Assembly (NCBI GenBank): GCA_013397795.1
Contig: VZTJ01004174.1
Location: 38,422 to 102,421, forward strand
Direction: 5' to 3'
DNA from: Orthonyx spaldingii
Taxonomy: Eukaryota > Chordata > Aves > Passeriformes > Orthonychidae
Length of the DNA: 64,000 nucleotides
The notes below the pieces were generated by a model. That model saw only the letters and a program-made list of their open reading frames with translations, made no database searches and was not told where the DNA came from. The translations under genes and the position numbers were made by a program. This document shows, one piece after another, positions 38,799 to 52,700 of the stretch; the first letter of the stretch is position 1; each line of letters opens with the position of its first letter.

Positions 38799-41700
38799 AT
38801 AAATATTTTATCATTCACCTTACAACACTAACAACATGACTTTTGTATCAGGTTCTTTTATTTAGGGAAACTAGTTTATCCCTAACAAATATTTCTGAAA
38901 TAAAATTAGAAATTAAGCAAGAAACATTCATGTGGTCCTGCTAATAGTTTTTCTGTCTGAATCTGCTGTGTGTGCTGGCTTAACTCAGTTTTACTTGTGA
39001 AATACATTATTTTATTAAGCTTATCTAATGTTATTAAACTTATATGCAGCAGTTCTGTGAGCTTTTTAAGACTTATTTTCTTGGTTTGGTTTTATTTTTT
39101 TAGGTAATTTCCTATTAAAGGGAACTAGCATACAGATTTCTGTGTTCTCTTTTATATCAAGCCCTCCTTGATATTAAATCTGTCTTTGGGTGACTAACTT
39201 TATAAACCTGGCAATTTTGCAGCTGATAAGATTCTCCCATAACTAAAACTTGGAAAAATCCCTGAAAGATTTGGTAGTTTTCATATTGCAACTGCGGAAG
39301 AAAATACGCTGACAATTTAGCTGTTACATCGTTATAAATGTAAGACTAATGGCACAGTTACACTTTCCCAGGGAGTTTTTTAATGTCACAATTCAGGTTA
39401 GGTCTGGGTTATTGGTATGTGTGTACTGTTCAGGCAATACTCAGCAAATGGCCTGAGTTTTATCTGTTCACTGGCAATTTTTGGGAAAATTACCAAACTT
39501 CTATGTGTCTCCCTGCTGAGATTCCTAATTTGAGCAAAACATTAAAGCATAGGCTTAAATCCCATAGGACTGCAGTTTTCATTGAATTTTATCTAAAGCT
39601 CTGGTGCTTTGACATCAGAGACAAAATAAAGTTAGTTTGCGGAAGCAAATGGGTGAGAATAGGGAAAATATAATCCCCACTCAATCTCATCCAAAGTACA
39701 GTGAAATAAACCTATGTGCAGAATAGAATACTATGAGTATTCTGATAATTTGAAAATATAGGGAGAAGATTGTCCCTGGGCTGTTTTGATAGATTACCCC
39801 AAATGTACATTAAAACAATTGTTAGATAATAGATGTTAAGTACCAAATTAAGTATCTCCAGGAAGGGTGTATTTATTAAGTAGCTGCAATCGGAATGATT
39901 GAATGGGATGCACTCAAGGATATTTTGTTTTGGGTGGCTGACAGCCTTCAATCTAAGTTTTAATCAAAAGAAGTGCTGTGGACATGGCAGTAGACAGTGG
40001 AGCCATCTGCTCTCTGTAGATTATTGTGTGTGTGCACATTTGTATCCATCAGCTTATAGATGTGTGTGAGTGCTGTAACTGAAGGCATTTGCTGTGTGCT
40101 CACACATACTCCATACATAAATCGTGTGCATATTAACAGTTTAATCTTCTTATAATGCTAGTGATGGGAAAATTATTACTGGTTGTAGCTGAAATTTGCT
40201 ATAATTACAAAAGAAAATATACCTAAATCTAGTAATAACCTCATGAAAAGGGTGCTCTATCGTCTCATGTTACGTGAACACTTTGGTGCTTTGCTGAACA
40301 AAGCTCAGAATTCTTGAAGCCTTGAAGCAAAATGGAAATGGTGGCCTAAAACCAGCTGGGAGGGTTGGGTCATAAGGAAGTGGACAGGATTTGAAAAAAT
40401 CAAGAAAGAAAGTACAAGTCTTTACTACCACACATGATATCAAAACATTGAAAGGTCTTTAGTATTAACTACAGTGCAGGGAACACCTGCCTTAAACAAA
40501 GGAGTTTTTTAAGCAGTAGGCAGACTTCCAACAACCTCTGCGGTTAACAGGAATGCCTTTAAGTTTGTATTTTTCTTGCTGTCACCTACACCTGTGATGA
40601 TACTTAGCACTAATATTTGCAATTGTATAAACGAATCCCTGCTTTTCCCTTGTCCTCAGTGGGAACAAAATTTAATTAAAAATTCAAGTTTTATTAGTTG
40701 AGAGTTTCTATTCTTTAATTCTAAAAGGTTTCAAAAATGTCTTCTTTGGAATAAACTAGAAGGAAACTAATTCTCTATAAAACAATTCATAGTTCTGTAT
40801 ATCAAGAACATGTAGTTTCGTGATTATGGTTAACAGATTTTCAAAGGCACAAGTTTTATGCATACTATTTATACTGTGAACTCTCTGATTAATGTCAATG
40901 AATTTCAGTGTATAAACCACTATCTTACAAAAGTCTTTTTTAAGAGCAGTTTGACTGAACACTCACTTTTATAAACTGGACTCCAGCTTTTTCACCAGTA
41001 CTGATAAGCATGTGCAGCAGGTGAAGAAAAGCTCCTAATCCAAGTTCCCTCTGTAGAAGAATTTCTCAAGCCATTTACTTTCTCCATACTCCAAAACAAA
41101 TTATGAAATAGTTTGAGGCTAAATTCCTCTCCAGAATATCCAAGCTGCAGATTCAACACTGGTGATTTCCAGAAAAGTGGTGCTGCTACATTCCAGACTT
41201 CCAGGTGTATAAAAAAGCACCAGTCAGGTCTTTAAAGCACTTGTGGTACAGTCACCTGTGCTGTGCTCTGGAAGATGGAGAATCCTCTAATTCAGAACTT
41301 TCCACCTACCAAGAGGTGGTAAGGGCTTGTTCCCTCTCAACCACTCACTACCAGCTCTTCCCCAGGGAAAGCCTTTGCTCTGTCACTGTGGAACAGGGTG
41401 TATTTGTTATCAATATGTATCTCTCTAGAAACATAAACTAAAAACTAAAGTATATGTCTCTTTCTAAGTGTGCTGGGAGGAAACAAAGGTGAGGGAGCCA
41501 GGCTCTTCTCCAGAGAGTCCACTGCAAGTACCCAAGGCAACAGGCACAAATTAGAAGATAGAGAGAAAGTAAAACAGAGAGAGAGAAAAGCCCCTTTTAT
41601 TTTTGTGGACATCAGGTGCAGGACCCCAGGGGTCACAGGGATTCAGCCAGGGACAGGAAATTGGCACCTGCAATGACAGAGCCAGAAAGCAGTGATAAAC

Positions 41701-42475
41701 CCTCAGAGGCAGGAATAGGCATGCCTAGGTTCTCCTTTCTCTTGGAAACATGGTTGACAAGGAATCTTGTATAGCCCAGTAGAGAGAGCTAGTGCTGACA
41801 TTGGTGACAGGCTGGCTCTGGCACCTCATCCCTGCGGGAAATAATGTCCTTAGGGATCCATGCACATCCTGGAAACTCATTTTGTGATGAACAAAAGGAG
41901 AAACTGCAAAAATTGAGGTTTAATATGAATTACTCATAGCTAATATGAAAAAAACTTTGCATGAACAAAGGTTCATTGAATTATTTCAGGATCCAGTAAC
42001 TGTTGGATATGTGGAGATTTCAGTTCAACTACATTTAAGGAAAACAAGAGTAGGTTTTATACAGAAAACAGAAGATGTCTAGGCCTATTAAAATAATGGT
42101 GTTTGTATTTTTAAGGAAGAGTTTGCATAACAGTTGTGTGCAGGCAAATCATAGTGCATTAAGGTTTTTGATGATGAAATTCCTTCAAAGATCCAGGTTT
42201 AAGTTTACTAGGAATCATTGGTGTATCCAGCATAACTCTTCGTATGTCAAATGGAAACTGAACACGAAGATAATTTAATATAGAGTGACTTTTCAGTTTC
42301 TTTAAATTATAATTCACCGGCAGCAGGTTTTTATTTGATATCATTCCAGTCTTCACAGTGCACAATGCAAGTCCCTTAGAGTTTGTTCTCTGCTACCATC
42401 TAGAGGAGAAACTGTACAGCACAGAGAAAAATAATTTTAACTTTTCCAGAAAGTTAGATAAATAGCTTCAATTCC

Positions 42476-42494
42476 TTTTTTTTTTTTTTTTTTT
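42476..42494 (+). repeat. T19 homopolymer
   Basis: Nineteen consecutive T. It could be the reversed tail of a retrocopy, but no body is recognisable to the left. Confidence 0.95.
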
Positions 42495-43781
42495 GCCAGA
42501 AATCCTTTTTGCAGCAATTATAATAGGTAGGTGAAAAAAGGTGTTGAAATCAGTCAAGACTTAGAGTTAGCAGAAAGATATTTCCGTGTTTTTATAGCTG
42601 TAGGTGTAATACTGCAGTTTTATAGAAGGAGAAAATAAACTGGTATAATCAAACAAGCCCTTTCAACTGTAGCTAAAAGTCTCATGGAGAAGATTCAATT
42701 ACATTGCAGAAATCATTCAGTACTGGTGCATGGATTTAGACAGCCAAGATCTACGAGGTTTTTTGTCCAATAATGCTATCGGATAACTGCTCAGCAACAT
42801 GGATAGCCTGAATAAGATACCTAGTAATACTAGTGCTAACTAAACACTTTGTCCCTCAGTACACTGTTAAAGAGGTTTAATTGTGTGCATGACTGTTCCA
42901 GTTGTGGGTAGTCACAACTTTTAAAAATAACACTCAAAGGCAAAAAAGAAATTAGGAGTAAGCATAGTTTGAAGCTGAGTGTTATTTAAGATGACCAATA
43001 TATTAATTATGTAATTACAAGAAATTCTGGGTTGTAAAGATTTTCTAACATTTTTTTGCCTTTTTCTGCCTTAAATTGGTACTTCATTACTCTGCTTGAG
43101 TGAATACCTGTAGAGAACCGGTTAACACCTGCTCAGCTAACATCTCATCCACCCTCTCACTTTCTCTTGTGATTACTGAAGCTTTTTCCTCCAGCATTGT
43201 CAAATTGGACCCTTGTTATATCAGGAAGCTACTGCAAAGTGTATTTCCCAAATTCACTTCTTTGAACACGTCACTCTTATTTTTGCATATTCTGTTTCGC
43301 TCCTTCTCATGTCATTCTTCCTTTTCTAGGTTCCCATTGTCTATTCATCCACCCTAAGACAAGCGCTAGCCCTTATGTTAGATTTTCAAATGAGCACTCT
43401 TGGGTTTTCTTCTGAACTTGTTGTTTTACAATTAGGAGTTGACCCCAATAACCATGCAAGATTAAAATACTATCCTCTTTTTAATTACTTCTTAAAACTT
43501 TTTTTTTCCTTATTGTTTCAAGGGGAAGGGGGAAATGCTTTTCTCCTGAAAGCTTGTCAACAGAGACTTGTTATGCTGAGATCACAGCATATTCACTGAT
43601 TAGTGCTGTCTTATTGTTTCCTTGACCTTCTATGCCAGCTGGTCTATATCCAGCTTTGAATTCTGCCTCCTACTTAGATCATTAGCCCCTTCAGCTAGAG
43701 CTGCATGCTTTATTCTGGGCTTGTGTAACATCCAGCAAAACAGGGTCTTCCTCCATGAATGCAGCTGCTTGGCACAGTAAT

Positions 43782-43808
43782 AATAAACATAATAAACATA
43801 ATAAACAT
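43782..43808 (+). repeat. 9-bp tandem repeat, 3 copies
   Basis: Three perfect copies of aataaacat. Each contains an AATAAA hexamer, but there is no gene 3' end evident here. Confidence 0.9.
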
Positions 43809-45360
43809 ATTACCATTGTGATTATTGTTATGCATGTAATATTTATGTGTGGGGAAAAGGTCTGGATTCAACACCCAGTAAACTCCTACCAGAAAGAACA
43901 TGACTCATTTAACGATGAGATCTTTAGGTGAATTTTCATCACTGGCAAAGGCAGGATCCCTGCTGATCAATCTGTAAAACATTGATGATGTTTGATTTAA
44001 AGGCAGCCACTTACTAGACCCTCCTGGATGGATCAGTCCTTGTTGCTGCCTCAGGCCAGGATAATCAAAGAAAAATTGTGGATACTTTTAAGAAAGAGAA
44101 ACTGAGATGGTCACATTCAAAGCCTCATGTCAATCACATCTATTGGCAGATGCTTTATAAAGTTATGGTGGATGTTGGCACACCTTCTGGCTGTCTCATA
44201 AGTGTGAGGCTACTTATATTTTAAAATGAGGCCTGGTTAAGGAAAACAATTTAGATGAAGTTGACCGCTGTCTGCTTTAGCAGTTGCTCAGAGAGAGCAC
44301 CATGCCTACATTATTAAGTGAACAAATTCCATGTTTCTTAGCAGTGCAAGAAAATAAAAAGTCATTATCTGTCCTACTATAAAGCTGGGCATTCAAATAA
44401 CAGTTCAGCTTTATTAGTGGTCCAGCTAGACCAATCTCATAGCACAACATGCATTTCCCAGAAGGCTAAGATGATGCATAGAAAACTGGGCCTCCAAGTG
44501 CCATCAGAATGGTGCAACAGAAGAGTACACAAAGATCCTTCACAAGGGGCTTGATGTTACATGTATAACATGATAGCGCCTGTTGAAAAGATGTTCGAGT
44601 ATTTCCCTCTCTGCCTCAGTCCTACTATTTAGCTCCTCTTCCACAAGTCACCCCCTTACAACTAGCAACAAGCCTTTTGCCTAAGATGGCAGAAATGTGA
44701 TGAGCTTGTCTTTGCTGAATGTTTTTCGCTGCATATTTTACAGCTCATCTAAGAAATGGGTTGATTGGCAATGATGCACTCTTCTAGATTAAGTCAAACA
44801 TTACTGATTTTCAGCAACTTTTGTCTTGTTCAAGTGATGACTCTCTTAAATGTTTTGGGGAATTTAAAAGTCCAGTGTGAAATAAGTGATGGAAATGGCT
44901 AATGTAGCTGAAAGCTTTACTCGCATATTGCTGGTAGAGATTTACTGGCTATAAGGACAGAAGTGACCCTGATGGTCACAAAGTCTGAACAAGCTTCACT
45001 TCAGAATGATTCATCTTCCCTTTTGTCTTCCTTCTTTAGCTTTCTTTCCACTAAATCAGTTTTGGACTTCATTTGGAGAATATATACTATATGTAGAGAT
45101 TTAGCACCAAAATCTATAGCCATAAAATGCTTCCCTTACCTTTGAAGAGAAGTTTTGCTTAGTTTTTCAGTTTGCTTTGCATGTTTTCCCTATGTCTGCA
45201 TTATTGAGAAACTTGAGTTTCACAACAAAAAGTTTTTACATGACTTTGTACTGTGGAAGTGGCCAAGGCATCATGGACAGCTGAACTCTCAGAAACTCAT
45301 TCTGCACACATGGTAATGGAGTTTGTCTCAGAAAATCAAAATGTTTAGGCGTTAAAGATT

Positions 45361-45370
45361 GGGGGGGGGG
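45361..45370 (+). repeat. G10 homopolymer
   Basis: Ten consecutive G in AT-rich surroundings. Homopolymer length is often miscalled at such runs. Confidence 0.9.
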
Positions 45371-45551
45371 AAATCCATCTGATGAGGTAAAATAAGCTTT
45401 TTGTAACAAATATTTCTTGTTCAAACTAGAGCCTAACTTTAAGAAAGGCAGATTCTCTAGCTTTTAAAATTGCTAGGGATAGAAAAGAGTTATAACCCTA
45501 TTGAGGTGGTTTTAATGGGTAATTGCCCTGAGAGACAGAGAGAGAGGTGAA

Positions 45552-45575
45552 AAATAAATAAATAAATAAATAAAT
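45552..45575 (+). repeat. (AAAT)6 microsatellite
   Basis: Six perfect AAAT units. Confidence 0.95.
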
Positions 45576-48500
45576 GTAGAGGAAGGACTGATTCTCCTAT
45601 CATGAACAGGTAAAGTAGAAGTTATAGCCTTGTAATATTTGTAATCACAATCCTGATTATCTTTAAATCAGAAACCAACTCTGTTATTAACTCTTATTAA
45701 ATAGGAAATTCCAAAACAAGAATGCCAACCTACAAATTAAAAATACCTTCCAGTACCTTCCCAGTACCCTTTTTTCACATGGACAGCATCAGGTGTTAAC
45801 AGAAGAGTGCTAAAGCTGGTGGTCTGTGGCACTGGACAAGAAGAGAGCTAGTCCTGGCAACCTTCTCTTTTGCAGGATGCAGTCCCCCTTGGTAATAACT
45901 CTCAGAACCTTTTCCTGTGTTTTCCTTCGGCGTCATTTCTGAGGTGCAATTAGACCTGCTCCAGAGCCTCAGTTGAACACATGCCTAACGGGGGTCTATC
46001 CTTTCCAGCTGGTTCCATAGGAAACTTTCTTTCCTCTATCCCATTGTTAGAATCCTTGGTCCAATGCAGGCTTTCTTTATATGAGGCCATTGCTTCTGTC
46101 ACTACATGGGCAAAACAGCTTCTTCTGAAGTGGATGACCCAATTACTGTGGTAACAGATGGGCCAGTGTACAATGCACTTGCCAGCTGACTGCTTGCAAA
46201 TGTGTTCTTAAACAGATATCATCGTCATTTGCTACACAGGAACTGACAAATTGCATTCTATGTGACAGGGTATGATATGGATCTGCTGTAGTGCCAGCCT
46301 CCTATACAGTTAATGAAAGGTGTCCTTTTCCATCCCATGCATAGCCAAGGCTGACAATGAGGGGGATCACCATTACATAGTTATTGTACTCCTGTAGTTT
46401 CCATTGATGTCTGCAGCTCACCTGAGTTATCCCTATAAGGAAGCATTTAGGATTCTGATCTAACCTGAATTTATCTTCTCAAGCTAGACTGCAGATAATG
46501 CCTTATAGATCTGCTGCTCAGTGCCACTATGGTCAACATATTCCAGCTATGTGGGTTTTTCAAATGTCACTACTGATTTTAGGGGCCTGGGTTTGGATTT
46601 TTAAAGAGAGCCTCCTGACCTCTTGAAACCAAGCAATGTAATGATTTTGGTTTAAATTCAAACCATAGAGAATTGCAGTTTATATCTGCCATGTAAACAG
46701 AGGGATGCAGCCATTTGTTTGTCTTGAAGGGGACAAAGAATGGTTTCAGCTCTGCTGCTCCACTGTGTCTACCAGTGGGAAGCAACTTCTCCACACCCAT
46801 GCTGTGGGACCAGGGAAAGGAAGAGGCAGTGGGACAGTATCTGAAACACAGCAATACTCAGGACTTCAGTCCTGAACTTCCATGTCTGCAGGCAAAGCCC
46901 TCTCCTCGGCCACCTTCCTCAGTGACTGCTGTCATGGCCTGACTTTCCCCACAAGACACCCCAACTCCTGTGATGTCCAGAAGAAGACAATAGAGTGTAA
47001 CAGAGAATTAACACTGCTGAAGGTATATTAACTCTGAGCAGTCCCTGATTCCTCTTTCCATTGGGTTGGCCAACTTTTCCATGTGTCCCTACACTGTAGG
47101 TTTGACTCCAGGGGATGGAAGAAAAAGCAAGGTTGTTCGTCTTCTTTGCAAGTATTCTTCCTGCAAGATTTTTCTGGTCATAAGAATGGCAAGGCAGGCT
47201 GGTAAAAGCATCCCAGAGTTTTACATTAGACTTCTGGAAGGTTAAAACTAGCCTGTGTTAATATTTACAGTATGGTAAAGTATGACCTAATGTTGCAACT
47301 CTCTTTCTAATTTGCCTCTTCCTAATTCAGCTCAGGTTGGGTGTACAGATAATTAAAAGCTGACTGCTTGCTCAAACTGTTTCTTTGGTTTCTCACACAT
47401 GCTGGTACCATGAAATAGAAAAACAAAATTACAAAGTCCAAATTTTATTGCTTCAAGATACCTGCAGATACATCATTTATCTTCACTTTTTGATGTGGCA
47501 AAGAGTGCAAAACACACAGATAATTCTAATATTCCCAAGGGACGTAACTGAAAGAAAACAAAATTAAAACCACTAAGTTATTAAAATGTTTTTGTGATGT
47601 CAAGTTATTATGGCTCACTAAGAATTCTGAAACAAGCTATGGATCCAAAAACCACACTGTTCTGAAAAGTGTGGTCCTTTCAGTAGGTGCTAACTCTCTG
47701 TTGTATAACATCTGCAAATTGCAATAGTTTTACTGGCAGGGATATTCCCTGTAGATAAACAAACCATCCTGTTCCTCTGCAACATGTGTCTGAGGCTGTC
47801 CCATGTTTCACTGAATAAATTTTGAGTTTCTGGCATCATCTTTGAGGTTCCTCAGCCTGAGAAGCCCAAGCACAAGAAAAACTCAGCTACTGCTTCATAG
47901 CTATAAGGAAAGACAAACAATTATTTCCTAAATATGTGACTGTACTTGAAGATTGTTTTGCTTGCAGCTTATACAGTGCAAATTTCTGTAATTTAGGAGA
48001 TAGCCCCAGTTATTTAGGGCTGAGAATTAAAACTGAATGCCTTCTAGCACATGAAGTTCATGTTAGAATTCAAGACTATGAACATGAAAAGTCAGAAATG
48101 ATAATCTGGAAAGTACTTATTACTCCAGGAAAATATTTCAAGAGCCTATTTAACAGCTAAAGTGTAAAGTCTCTTGTAAATAGCACTGAATGTTGTATGT
48201 TATACATAGTCAGGGGCATCACAGTAGAAACTTCTGGATGGTAGCAGGCTTCTCAGCAAATAATTGACCAGCTGGGCTAATAACAAATAGAAAAATTGCC
48301 ATTTTTAAAAAGTTGTGCCAATCGTTTATTTTGACTCTGTAAACTATGTATATGTCTTTGGCCTAGGGAAACTTGAGAACCTTGAACTTCGTGGAGGGCT
48401 CTGCTCTGTGTTTGGTATATCAGAACACATGAGGAAAAGAAGTTTTAATCTCCTCTTTACTCCAGATTTACAGCAAGTGACAATCATCAACTGTTACTTA

Positions 48501-48814
48501 GATTAAATCATTGGGGTTTTGCGTTCTAATACATTGTTTTTTAGAATTAGATGAATGCTTTATAAAAGGCAAATATTTCTCTACTATACTGTCTGCATTT
48601 TCAAATGCAATTTTCATTGCCAGAGAGCTGCATTTTGACATTTTTCCCTTACAGTTCACAGAGAAACTGGCTCATGAATTTCCGTTACTAAGGCTGTTTC
48701 AATCTTAAGAAACCATCCATACCCACAGAAACCTGCCCCAAAAACTATGACACTGAAGCTTGAATGTCATCACTAAGCATCTGATTTGTAGTAGCACTTA
48801 AAATATATGCTGAA

Positions 48815-48875
48815 TGAAGGTTGGACTTGATGATCTTGGAGATATTTTACAACTTTAATGATTATATGATTTTAT
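48815..48875 (+). mobile_element. CR1 3'-end fragment
   Basis: 'aaggttggacttgatgatcttggagatattttacaactttaatgattatatgatttt' is the CR1 terminus in plus orientation, with a degenerate tail. Only about 60 bp remain. Confidence 0.85.
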
Positions 48876-49479
48876 TAATGTTTTTCAAAGAAAAAAACCC
48901 ATAGTAACTAAAAATGGACAGTATTCAAATAAATGTTTAATAAATGGAAAATGGATGAAGAGATAGAAACCCAATGCAGAATAAAAATGAAAAAAATTTT
49001 AAAAATTGAAAGAAAGGTCAATGAATTGCTGTGGCAGAAAGATTTTTTTTTTCAGGGCCTTGTTAGTCTGACATTGTTATTATATTTGTAGGTGTTATTA
49101 AATGAGGAAAGAAAAATGGTTTCAAGACTGTAAGTGCCACTTCCCATAAGATCTGTGGACAACAAAGTTTTGCCTGATTAGAGTTACTTGAAGGGACAGG
49201 GCACTCATACAGAGTGGTCTGAGCCATTTTGGGATGACCTAGACCTTTTCAAACAACTTGTAGCTAAACATACAGTTTCACAAGGAACAGAGGCTCTGCC
49301 AGCAGCATGGGAGGCTGCAGTGGTGGCTCTGGGAGGAACTGCAGGAAACTGTAGCTGAACAAAGCCTCCAATGAGTGCAATGCTGAGGTTTGGCATGGCT
49401 TGGAAAACAATGCAGAGAGAAATGGTATGAAGGAGAGAAAGTTGAGAAAGAAGAGCACTGGAAATCTGCACAACTGCAG

Positions 49480-49770
49480 AATTTATGGCAGCCTTCCAGT
49501 ACATGAAGGGGCCTACAAGAGGGAAGGGGACTTTTTACAAGGGTGAAAGCGGAAACCAGACAGAAATCCTTTACTGTGAGGGTGGTGAAGCACTGGAACA
49601 GGTTACCCAGAGAAGCTGTGGGTGCCCTGTCCTTGGAAGTGTTCAAGGCCAGGTTGGATGGGGCTCTGAACAACCTGATCTAGTGAGAGGTGTTCCTGAC
49701 CAGGGCAGGGGGTTGGAACTAGATAATTTTTAAAATCTTTTCCAACCCAAACCATTTTATGATTCTATGA
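49480..49770 (+). mobile_element. CR1 LINE 3' fragment
   Basis: Contains 'gcagccttccagtacatgaaggggcctacaagag', 'tactgtgagggtggtgaagcactggaacaggtta', 'gaagtgttcaaggccaggttggatggggctctgaacaacctgatctagtg' and the end 'tttccaacccaaaccattttatgattctatga'. This is the best-preserved CR1 terminus in the window. It is 5'-truncated; the 280 bp before it (49200-49480) are not recognisably CR1. Confidence 0.93.
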
Positions 49771-52700
49771 AAACTGCATTAGTGATCATTATTTAAAGGG
49801 ATGTTGAAAATGGCTGTTGATATGGAAGAGAGCAGCAATATTTATTACAGAGCTATAGAAAGTACCTTATGAACAGAGACCTGAAAAATACAATCTGTTA
49901 TAGAAATCATGTTTGATTACAGTGTACAAATATCTTCTGAGGAAAGAAGTACTGAAAAGAAAATTAAAATGACAATCAGTGACTGGAAATTGGAGCCATG
50001 TACCTTGAAACAGACAGTAAGCCCAAATGATTTAGAGGAATAAATTGTCCAAAAAGTGGGGAATGTTCCATCTCTTTTGATATTAAAATATAATTTAAAT
50101 TTCTCTCCAGGAACTGCAGTGTAGCATTCTAATAAAATATGACTCATTGAATGAACTAGTAGGAGATACCAGTCAAAATTAAGAATCCATAATATCCTCC
50201 AAAAAGAATGGCCTCATTCAAATGGTTTACTAGGAATGGTCCTGGGCCTGCAACAATTCTTGAACTATGCCCAGAACTGGTTTGGGATAATGCTGGTTAG
50301 TCTGAACCATAACAATGCCAGCAACTATTCTAATAATCCTAAAGTTAAAAAAGAAAACCCACAAGGTCCAGAAGAGTTCCCTTACACTCTTAAATTTCTT
50401 AATAGCACGTAAATGTCTGGACAGATAACCGCACTGGAGATTTTTGCATCTAGGTTTCTTAGTTTATTTCTTTCTTACAGAAGAAGGCACAAATTAGGCC
50501 ATTTCTAAAATTCAGGCCTAAGATGCAACACCACATGATCCAGTAGAACATATAAATTAAGCTCTTCCTCAGCAAAACTGTAAGTTAGACAAAACCCAGG
50601 GAAATAATTACACAATGGAACAGTTTATGAGTACAGAACATTGAATTGACACACCCACACACCTCATCCTACCATCTTTGGGCCCACCTCCAGACAACTG
50701 GAGAAGGGGAAGAAGAAAAAACACTTCCTTTGCCAACACCCTCCAAGCCTTGTTTTGTAAATATACCCAACCCAGACAGTTAACATGGCACACTTGGTGC
50801 CTAAAGATCTCAAGATATGCATCATCTGAATGTAAATGGGTCCTATTGAAACAAAAGATGAGGAAATATCAAAATTCAGAAACAGGATGATTTTTGTTAC
50901 TTAGCCTGCACCCCACTCCATATCTCTTAACAGCAGGGTTACTTCTGCTATTGCTCTCATTTACATCCCAATTGAAGCCATTAATGCTTGTATGTCAGTT
51001 TGATGTAAGCAGTTAACTCTGTATGAAGGGTCACTTCATTTAAACATTGCCTTCAGATGCCTAGGAGTAAGCAGGTGCAGTAACAGTTTTAACGTGCTGT
51101 AATTTCAATGAGCACAAGAAGATGCACTTGAAACAGACAGCCCTGATTTAGACAAAGAGCCTCAACAGCAGGCCAAAGCAAGCTGTATTGCTCAGCATTC
51201 ACTTTATTAACATACTCTGCTGTCATTCCTGTGAAATCAGTATTCACAGAATTATTCACTGACCTCATACTTGTACTAGCACAGCCGATTTTGTTTAAAT
51301 CACGGTCAGCCTAAATAGGCACCACAAAGGAAACTTAGCTGCTAAAAATGCTTAGTTAGCAATTAGTTATTAAGTTTCTAAGTATTTTCTCACTAGCGAT
51401 TCTTGCTTCCTTAAGTACATAATAATCTACAATTATATTCAGCTGGCAGTGGGTGAAAAGGGATTCTGAGAAACAGCTGAGAAAACTTAGATACTTATAT
51501 TTTTGTCTATTTGTTGTTATTTTGCATGGAGGTGTTTTGGTAGGTAAGTAGAGCTTTATAAACTGGAAGGGAACAGCGAGCTGTGAGTGAAGTGAGGAAG
51601 TGTGCATGGGTAAGGTTCTGACCAGTACATGTGGAAGAAAAACAAAATCTACACCTTGTTATTGAGGAGTTAATAATCAGGGGCTGTTCTTTCTGTCTCT
51701 CATGGCGCTTCCATTTCAAGGTCACATCTGACTTGATCTGGTCAGGCAATAGCTCAGCTCTGAGGAGGATACTGACCTGCACAACCATCACATGTCCTGG
51801 CAGCCTTCTCTGCTTCTACAGCTCTCTGCTAAGTTAACAACAGCATCTTCTGTCACCAGCATGTGAACCTGTAAAGCACCTGTGCACAATGCCTGGCTCA
51901 TTGTTCAGCAGCATGGCACCCTTTCAGAGGCTTCTGGCAGTTCTTAGACCAAGGAAACAATATTAAGACAGCACATTTTTAAAAGTTCCTCAGGCTTTTT
52001 GTGTTTCAGTAGTGCTGCCCCATTGAAATTATCCTGTTGTTTTTGCAGGCCCTGACCTCAAAAATGAGATTTCTTCTGAGAGATTACATGTATACTCATG
52101 GTGTTTCCAGGAAGGCAAAAAGACATAACATGTGCTACAACATTGATGAAGTGATTGACTAGTTCATGAAGATCTCACTAATCTCAGTGCAATAGTCTCC
52201 AAAGTTTCCAAGCTCCTAAGGTTTCCCATCTGTCTCATAAGCTTAGAAAAGGCATCCTACAAATCAGAAGAATATGAGATCTGAAGAAATCTGCTTGTTT
52301 CCCAACTGATTTGCTGCCATCTCTTTCCCAGAAAGACAAGATTTTCGCAGATGAGTCAGACATAAAAGTGAATTAAGGACCAAAACAAGCATGCATTTAT
52401 ACCCCAGCACAGTTAACTTAACGTGCATCATACAATTTTCTGAAATTGAAATGATAAATTGTTTATGAAAAACAGAGCACAAGCCTCTGTTTTCTATTCT
52501 GCTAAGTTTGGAGTGTAAATCTGAGACACAAATTATCTTTGTTCTCATTTAAAAGGAAAAATATACTTTAAAAAAATTAAAATAATAAAATAGCTAGAAT
52601 CAGAGAAGCATTTCCCATTTGTAAACGTTTATAAATAAGAATATGCTTTGCAACTATATGCTTCTTCCAACAGCTACTCTTGTTAGTCTCAGAATATTGA

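Larger units (their letters stand above)
37881..48814. other. Intergenic AT-rich stretch
   Basis: About 11 kb without a supported gene. It holds short simple repeats (42476-42494, 43782-43808, 45361-45370, 45552-45575), a 10-bp perfect hairpin at 38777-38798 and an 8-bp hairpin at 47651-47675. Frames are short (under 100 codons) and unrecognised. No CR1 was seen in this part. Confidence 0.7.

Noticed and set aside
43782..43808. Three AATAAA hexamers as polyadenylation signals
   Set aside because: They are part of a 9-bp tandem repeat with no gene ending nearby.
47651..47675. 8-bp hairpin accacact / agtgtggt
   Set aside because: The stem is too short and the loop too unstructured to rank above chance.
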